A stretch of DNA of 44,556 bases from Cudoniella acicularis (Eukaryota > Ascomycota > Leotiomycetes > Helotiales > Helotiaceae): NCBI GenBank assembly GCA_013054445.1, contig JAAMPI010000296.1, forward strand, positions 1 through 44,556. Direction: 5' to 3'. The translations under genes were made by a program, and so were the position numbers. Positions 38,658 to 44,556 of this stretch are shown one piece after another. The number at the start of each line of letters is the position of its first letter. Within the stretch, counting starts at the first letter, position 1. The notes under the pieces are model-generated. The model searched no databases and had not been told where the DNA came from. It saw only the letters and a list, made by a program, of their open reading frames with translations.

Positions 38658-39907
38658 GCATGAGTTGGGGTTCAAGATTCGATTCAAGGCGAGAATGACA
38701 AGGAGTAGACAAAAGAGGAAGAAGTTCCCCGATGGGGAAACGCGCGTCAAAAGTTTGTTGAGACTGGAAGAGTTCAAGGGCGTCGAGAGGAAACAGATTC
38801 ACCAAACGTTTCCCACGGTTGCGCCTGGAAAGGTTGTCAAGAAACAAAAGGCGCGAAGTGGCCGTGGATGAGGAGGAAAGAGGACAGCGCGTGACTTAAC
38901 CGACTTGAGTTCGGGAGGAAGGAGCGAGGGATTGACCGCAAAGAGCGCGACCGTGGCGCGTCCGATGAGTCTGAAGGACTGTGTTGAAGAGGAAAGTACT
39001 TGAACGTAGTTCAAGTTGATGTCTAATGTCTAAAAGTGCTCTTGTCTCGTAGCGCCTTTCTTCTAAGGCTGCAGTTCGTTTCGTGCTCGTACGAACGAGT
39101 GTTTTGCGTTCGCCCAACGGCCGACATTGCTCAGCTGAAAGTTAGTTTAAAGTAGTGGATCTTCCCTATATTGAATGATTAGGCTTCGCTGTAGTTAAGC
39201 GGAATCTGGATTTGCAACCTCTCCTCTCTGGCGCTAGCCTATTTGTTCGAATTGAAGCAGAGGATACTTGACGCACGTTTCTACTTTACAGAGCCCGGAG
39301 TTAGCATGTAGGTTTCGGGTCAAGTGGGATTACACAATCACCTGCTCTTAATAAAATTTACTCTGTTGCGGAATTCATATTAACTCGCTTAGCTGGTCCC
39401 CTTTGTCCTTCGCTTCTCGGGATTAGCCCCCGACTCTCCTTTTTGGTTCGCGTCTTTTAACCGAACATTTTTGAGCTTACTATTTTTCCTACAGTCGCGA
39501 AGACATCATCCGCAACCCTCGGCCTTTGATATCTCTCTCTTTGGTTTTTGTTCCCTTAAATATCGTAAAGTAAGGCTTTTTGCGAAGAACGAGTTCTCCA
39601 CAGCACATCAAAATATTGAGAAGCTTCTATAGAGTCACAGGCCAAAAATCACAAGTGGGACCAGAGCTAGTGGGTTTGAAGTAATCAATTGTCCATCCCT
39701 TAAAAATCCAACGCATCAAAGCAGATATCTATTATTGTTCGAGGTAATATGGATAGCCCAAATGCGGGGAGCAGGTGATGAATGTCAGTGAAGAGGGGAA
39801 TTTTTGCCTTTGAGGATGCTTAACCCAATCTCTAGAGAGAAAGGGGAGCGTATGTGGCGTTAGGGAAGGGTTGTGTTCTGTGCTACTGAAGGTGTTTAAA
39901 AATGTAA
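38658..39907. other. Intergenic region
   Basis: The stretch 38658-39120 on the minus strand is C/T-rich and probably the leader of the gene at 37.8-38.7 kb; its open frames start at non-ATG codons and overlap. From about 39120 to 39907 the sequence is AT-richer, with no supported gene. Confidence 0.4.
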
Positions 39908-40945
39908 TTAACGAAAACAAAAACGCCGTGCAAGCCCTTTTGCCAACCCTTTAATATTCGTGGGGAACTTTGCCTTGCTATTTCTGTTAGCATCTGTAAC
40001 CCCTTTAAGTTTGATTACTTACCTCTCATCTTCTCAAGATTCTTTTGTGTGACTTTTCCAAACATTCACATCTCTCTTCTAGCTCTTTCTTCTCGGTCAT
40101 CAACTCTTCCTTCTCCACCTTCAAACTCTCATTTTCAAATTTGAGGCTTTCGCTTGCCTTCTGCCTCTCTTCGAGGGCTTCCTGAAGAAGCTCTATTGTC
40201 GTTTGCTGTTCTCTTGTAACTCGCTTCAAACCCTCTGAATATCTTGCTCCAAGAGCTAATACCTGCTAGGCCAGGGTGAAAATTTCAGTCTCTCCCACAA
40301 CCTCGTGCTTCGGACCCTCTTCCACTTCCTCTCCTCCCATCTCCTTTCCTCGGTTTTCCCCTAATTTAACTTTGGCAATGAGTCTCCGACATTTCTGTGG
40401 GCACTCAGATGAAGGAGAGTGCTCATTGGAAAGTCTTCTTCTAATTCTCCGGCACTTCGTAGGCTCCTCGTCCTCATCCTATTCTTCAGCTGATACACCG
40501 GGTTCGACTGGCTGTTCTCCCGACAGAATTCTATATTCTGGTCTTCTGGGAATGGAGCCGGGGTCGAGGCCGGGACCAGGGATGCATCGCCAAAAGCATT
40601 TTGAGCATTGATTAAAGCACTGGCCCCATTCATAACGAATATCGCGAGTTCACAGTCGTTCTCGTTGTCATAGTTATAGTTCAGTGGGTCCATTTTGTCT
40701 CATTCGTCCGGATTCAACTTATATTGTTTCCTGTCTTTAAGATATGCGCCGATTCGCGCCAGTGAGTTTACGAATTCCGCCTCCTTGAATGTGTATCTCG
40801 GGGCAGGAAATTCACAAACATTCTGAACTTCGGTTAACGACATCGGCCAAACAGCGAGCCGATATCTCACGATGTGGTCCAGTTCTGCAAAGCCTGTTTG
40901 TTCCAAGTCCATGGTGGGGGACTCATCGCGCTGACCGCGGGCCAT
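39908..40945 (-). pseudogene. Decayed gene: cysteine-rich segment plus C-terminal coiled coil, four in-frame stops
   Basis: From ATG 40945 a coding-like frame runs 81 codons to TGA (40700-40702) and on for about 20 codons. It then continues shifted by one near 40630-40650, with a segment containing WGQCFNQCSKCFWRC and PGPGLDPGSIPRRPEYR. Next come acidic and basic stretches with SECPQKCRRL, and a Glu/Lys-rich coiled coil at about 40050-40225. This second frame holds TAG at 40479-40481, TAG at 40266-40268 and TGA at 40026-40028. Directly after the last stop lies a perfect GTAAGT donor (40022), and an exon 39973..39908 could end the gene. All four stops are one C-to-T change from CGA or CAG. I do not recognise the protein family. 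Expression is unlikely to yield a full product. Confidence 0.65.
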
Positions 40946-42199
40946 GATAGCAGTTGACTATTTCATTAAAAGTGAGCCAGTGAAACCTCAAGCTGAAAAT
41001 GCGAAATAAGAGTATAGCAAGGAGAGGTGAAACACTAGCCTCAACATTAAGGTCTAACAAGAAGAGAAAAATCCGTATTAGGAAGAGGAAGTAGGACAAA
41101 GGTTGAAGATATAATTTAGGAAAACAATGTAGATTCAGTGATAAGGAGGTGGCTAATGAAGGCAAACTTACGGCCTGAAAGGGAAATTTGGATCTGAGGA
41201 TAGAGTAGAGATGTGTGAGAGAGTTAATCGGAAAGTAAAGGACCGAACCTTGGACTAATTAGAATTAATAAGAGGCGAATACCGGTTCTCAAAGGCTGAG
41301 AAAGGCGTACAAAGGTCACCTTGTCGGCTGAAAAATAAGTTAGGGTTAATTGATAAGACGAATAGGTGTGAAAGTGAAGAAAGTAAAGAACCAAACTTTG
41401 ATGTGAGTGAGATGATGGTAAGGTGAATGCTCCTTGGTAATTGAAAAGTTGAAGTTCAACGCGGAGAAGACTACTGATCCTCAATGACGCGAGCGTTGTG
41501 GATAGAGGTAGGGTACAAGCTGAAAGGAAGCTGAAGTTCGAAGGTAGAGAGGGTGCGTGTAAAGGTGAAGAAGTTGAAGAAATGAACCTTGTTAACGGGT
41601 GAGGTGAAGGTTGGGGCTAAGCTGAGGATAAGACGGCTGAGATAAACCGCAAGCAGAAGCGAGCCTTGATGTCTGAAATACTTTGCGTCAATCGGTCTTG
41701 GTATGTTGTACTGAATAATCGAGGCGAGCCAGGGACGTTGTAAGGTGTTGAAGTTGTGAAGGGATCGAGGTCTATTGGGAGAAGGGCGTGTATTTATGTC
41801 GCAACTCGCGGTAGATTGCACCTTCCCTCCAAAGCACTTTCCGACTGTGGTAGATCACACAGAGTGAATCGTTCCTGCTCTGCTCAGATAAAAGCTAGTT
41901 GACAACTTAGTAAGTGGGTCGAAGTAAATTGAGAAGTAGAGAAGAAACAAGACCAAGTACGACTACGAGGTTTTCTCCCAAATACCGAAAATACTAGAAA
42001 GGCTTTGAAGAGTAATGGTTTCCGTTCAAATATACACAAGCATCTTAATTGTAGCAAGAAGAGTAATTGGAATATACGTAAAGGAGACAAGTCCAGTCCA
42101 TGAAATGGGCTCGTAATGTCACTTTGAAATCTCGATGTTTTTATGTTGAAAAATCTTACATGGCAATTCTCAAAATAATTTGAGATGTGTCCCGGCTCC
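40946..42199. repeat. Purine-rich (plus strand) non-coding stretch with degenerate repeats
   Basis: Between about 40980 and 41800 the plus strand is strongly A/G-rich (the minus strand C/T-rich). Three loosely similar segments begin near 41213, 41364 and 41553, each of the form GTGTGAAAGTGAAGAAAGTAA followed within 15-20 bp by an ACC(A/T)T-type stretch and a GTGAG-type stretch. On the minus strand it lies just upstream of the decayed gene, so it could be its pyrimidine-rich leader. The part from 41884 to 42199 is the 3' flank of PRP28. Confidence 0.4.
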
Positions 42200-44556
42200 C
42201 TACCAACCTCCGCCCTTGCCCCCAAACCCAGAGCTCTCCTCAATTTTCTTCTGTCCTCCACCTCTCGTTGGCTTCTGCTGTGCTGCCTCATGCTTCCTGA
42301 GTTCTTCGGGAACTTTCGAAATTGTGCTCTTCATCAGCATTTGCTTCAGATCATACAGGACGTCCGTATCCTCGTTGCCCAAGAAAGTAATGGCAACACC
42401 GCTCTTTCCAGCACGACCGGTACGACCAATACGATGAGTGTAGCTCTCGATATTAGTGGACATGTTGAAGTTAACGACCAAGCTGACGTCGGGGACGTCG
42501 ATACCTCTACCAGCAAGATCAGTAGCAACCAAAACATTTGTCGCACCAGTTCGGACAGACAGCAAAGCAGCCTCACGCTGCTCTTGCGTCTTGCTTCCGT
42601 GTAGGGTGACTGATGAGAAACCCATATGTTTGATATCTCGGGCCACAGCGTCGCAATTGCGCTTGATGTTGACGAAGACGATGATAGGAGGTTGGAATTC
42701 TCCCGAAGCAAGAATCTCGTTGAGACGCTTCTTCCTCTTGTCTTCGCCCGACACGAACTCGACACGTTGCTCGACCGTCTCCACGGCTTCTCCGATATTG
42801 CCGATTGTCACGATCGCGGGCCGCCTTAGGTATTTCTTTGCAATCTTTTCCACAGCTGAAGGCATAGTTGCCGTGTACATCATTGTCTGTCTGTACCTAT
42901 CCTTTCCACCAAGATGTCTGCTCATTGCTTGTGCATCTTCTGCATCATCAGTGTCTGGTTTCTCGTTGCCCACCGGGAGAGCGTCGAGAATCTTATTTAC
43001 AGATTCCTCAAACCCAAGATCAATCATACGGTCAGCTTCATCCATGATAATGTAGCAGCACTGCCCCAGAACCAAGACTCTTCTTTCGATACAGTCAACG
43101 AGACGACCAGGAGTCGCAATGATGATTTCCGCGCCATTGCGTAAATTGTAAGATTGTTCTTCAAGAGAGTGGCCACCAACGATACTGACACAGGTGAATC
43201 CAAGTGGGGTTGCAAACTTTCGTGCTTCGACCTCGATTTGTTGTGCCAATTCACGAGTTGGCGCAAGAATGATTGCATAGGGTCCGTCGTTCTTCGTGAA
43301 TTCATTCAGGGGTGGCAACTCGGAAATATAGACTAGCAAAGGAAGTAAGAATGCTGCGGTTTTACCAGAACCAGTAACGGCCACACCAATCAAATCTCGA
43401 GCTTGTAGTGCAATAGGGATAGCGGCTCTCTGTACAGCAGAGGGTTCGTCGTATCCAACCTGAGCAACTACATCCAGTAGGCGTTTTGGGAGGTTCGACT
43501 CTTGCCAATTCCTCATTGGGTTTGGTATCGCTCCTCCCTTGGTGCTGATATTGAAATCCTCCTTGAAAATACGCCAGTCTCGTTCTCGCATATGCTCCAA
43601 TTTCTTCTCGCTCCAATGCTTGTCCAAGGAATTTCGTCCGGATGCATCTTCTTTCCTCCTTCGCTCCATTTCTAATATCTCTTTCGCCCGTGCTCTCCCA
43701 GCTTCAGTGTCACGTTCTTCAAGCGCTTTTGCATACTTTAATACACCACTTTCAGTAGTGTCTTCTGCAAATCCACCTAATCGCCCCCTTCCATAGAAAT
43801 TTGCCTCAGCACGAGAGGAATATATTGGGTTGTAATCGGGGCTTGTGTCTTCTTCGGCATTCCATTCAAAGTTAAACTTCTTTTCGGTTGTCCGCCTCCG
43901 CTTCTTCTTCGCTGAGAAAGTGGACTGGTTTGTGTCTGCTCCCATATAACGTGTTCGGATAAGAGCTGCTTGTGTATCTTCGCCATTCGCCGGACGCTTT
44001 TCTCCTGCCAAAGATGCCTTCCCAGTCGTCAACAGTGGCTTGGTTGGTGGTGCCATATCCCCTCCTGACCGATTCGAATGTCCATTTCTTCCTTGTCCGT
44101 GGTTGGGCTGGGTATCACTGTGACGCATTGCTTTAGGGCCTGTAGGGACCGATGAAGATCCCCGACCATTGGATTCTCGATATCCTGACCGATCACCATT
44201 TTGAGATGTGTTGTAGCTATTCCCAGCCAAAGGGGCGCTGCTTCGTTCGGATTCCACTTTTCGTTTCTGCTCCTCAACTTCCTTCGCCCTCTTCTCAAGT
44301 GCGAGCTTTTCTCGTGCGGCTTTTGATAAGAATTTGGGCTGTAGGATCAAACAGTTAGTAAAGGAACAAGAATATACTAAACACGCCTTGTGAACATGGG
44401 AACTAGACACGCGTTCATGGGGTTTGCAACATACTTTCGCAGCAGCCTCATCGGCCTCTTTCTTCTTTTTGAGAATGTCTTCGATACTCAGAGGTCCGCG
44501 ATCTCGTGGCGCGCCCCATCCTGCTTTCTTCTTCTTTGGCGGTTCTTCCGGAGGAG
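42200..44556 (-). CDS. PRP28: PRP28, DEAD-box pre-mRNA splicing ATP-dependent RNA helicase (5' end outside window)
   Basis: Exons >44556..44435 and 44338..42200, with a 96-bp intron (donor GTATGT, branch CTAAC, CAG). The first visible residues, PPKKKKAGWGAPRDRGPLS and then SIEDILKKKKEADEAAAK, with PKFLSKAAREKLALEKR after the intron, are the typical PRP28 N-terminal region. All helicase motifs are intact: AVTGSGKTAAF, PTRELAQQ, DEAD within MDEADRMIDLGF, YTATMP in place of SAT, and HRIGRTGRAGK. PRP28 exchanges U1 for U6 at the 5' splice site as part of the U5/tri-snRNP in the nucleus. About 750 residues are visible, close to full length; the start codon lies beyond 44556. Confidence 0.96.
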   Translation of the reverse strand, partial: PPEEPPKKKKAGWGAPRDRGPLSIEDILKKKKEADEAAAKVCCKPHERVSSSHVHKACLVYSCSFTNCLILQPKFLSKAAREKLALEKRAKEVEEQKRKVESERSSAPLAGNSYNTSQNGDRSGYRESNGRGSSSVPTGPKAMRHSDTQPNHGQGRNGHSNRSGGDMAPPTKPLLTTGKASLAGEKRPANGEDTQAALIRTRYMGADTNQSTFSAKKKRRRTTEKKFNFEWNAEEDTSPDYNPIYSSRAEANFYGRGRLGGFAEDTTESGVLKYAKALEERDTEAGRARAKEILEMERRRKEDASGRNSLDKHWSEKKLEHMRERDWRIFKEDFNISTKGGAIPNPMRNWQESNLPKRLLDVVAQVGYDEPSAVQRAAIPIALQARDLIGVAVTGSGKTAAFLLPLLVYISELPPLNEFTKNDGPYAIILAPTRELAQQIEVEARKFATPLGFTCVSIVGGHSLEEQSYNLRNGAEIIIATPGRLVDCIERRVLVLGQCCYIIMDEADRMIDLGFEESVNKILDALPVGNEKPDTDDAEDAQAMSRHLGGKDRYRQTMMYTATMPSAVEKIAKKYLRRPAIVTIGNIGEAVETVEQRVEFVSGEDKRKKRLNEILASGEFQPPIIVFVNIKRNCDAVARDIKHMGFSSVTLHGSKTQEQREAALLSVRTGATNVLVATDLAGRGIDVPDVSLVVNFNMSTNIESYTHRIGRTGRAGKSGVAITFLGNEDTDVLYDLKQMLMKSTISKVPEELRKHEAAQQKPTRGGGQKKIEESSGFGGKGGGW

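Noticed and set aside
42456..43055. 199-codon plus-strand frame
   Set aside because: Antisense shadow of the PRP28 helicase core, which is clearly the real gene.

Overview
The window is chromosomal DNA of a filamentous ascomycete (Pezizomycotina). The evidence is the gene set (an FlbC-type C2H2 regulator, a NIM1/HSL1-like kinase, SMC5, AldA-type aldehyde dehydrogenase, TBF1, MRE11, mitochondrial mS19, TAF10, DPH6 and PRP28), the many introns of about 46-115 bp with GTRNGT-like donors and CTRAC/CTAAC branch sites, and one AT-rich block with a RIP (repeat-induced point mutation) signature. A leotiomycete-like fungus seems likely, but the class is an inference and cannot be proved from this window.

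Layout, left to right: FlbC-like regulator (+, 0.4-1.8 kb); HSL1/GIN4-like kinase (-, 4.2-8.3 kb, five exons); SMC5 (+, 10.0-13.6 kb, five exons); DUF829/TMEM53-like gene with an in-frame stop (-, 14.6-15.5 kb); membrane-anchored histidine-phosphatase-like protein lacking the catalytic arginines (-, 16.7-18.6 kb); aldehyde dehydrogenase (-, 19.5-21.2 kb); TBF1-like telobox protein (+, 23.7-26.0 kb); short-chain dehydrogenase (-, 26.8-27.8 kb); HD-domain hydrolase (+, 28.4-29.1 kb); MRE11 (-, 30.2-32.5 kb), divergent from a four-exon mitochondrial ribosomal protein mS19 (+, 32.8-33.2 kb); the 3' part of TAF10 (-, 33.55-33.97 kb); an AT-rich RIP-like block (34.0-35.7 kb); the 3' part of DPH6 (+, 35.7-37.4 kb); an unrecognised cysteine-containing two-TM gene (-, 37.8-38.7 kb); a decayed coiled-coil gene (-, 39.9-40.9 kb); a purine-rich, repeat-like stretch (41.0-41.9 kb); and PRP28 (-, 42.2 kb to beyond the window end).

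The genes do not form a biosynthetic cluster or a defence island. Most are unlinked housekeeping genes. Three act in chromosome maintenance (SMC5, MRE11, TBF1), but their proximity looks coincidental. I do not see a convincing new system. The most unusual structure is the AT-rich block, flanked by ambiguous bases, which replaces the 5' halves of two divergent genes (TAF10 and DPH6). Next come a gene with four in-frame stops, all explicable as C-to-T changes, a conserved-looking pseudophosphatase, and three single-base frameshifts at homopolymers that look like sequencing errors in otherwise intact genes.
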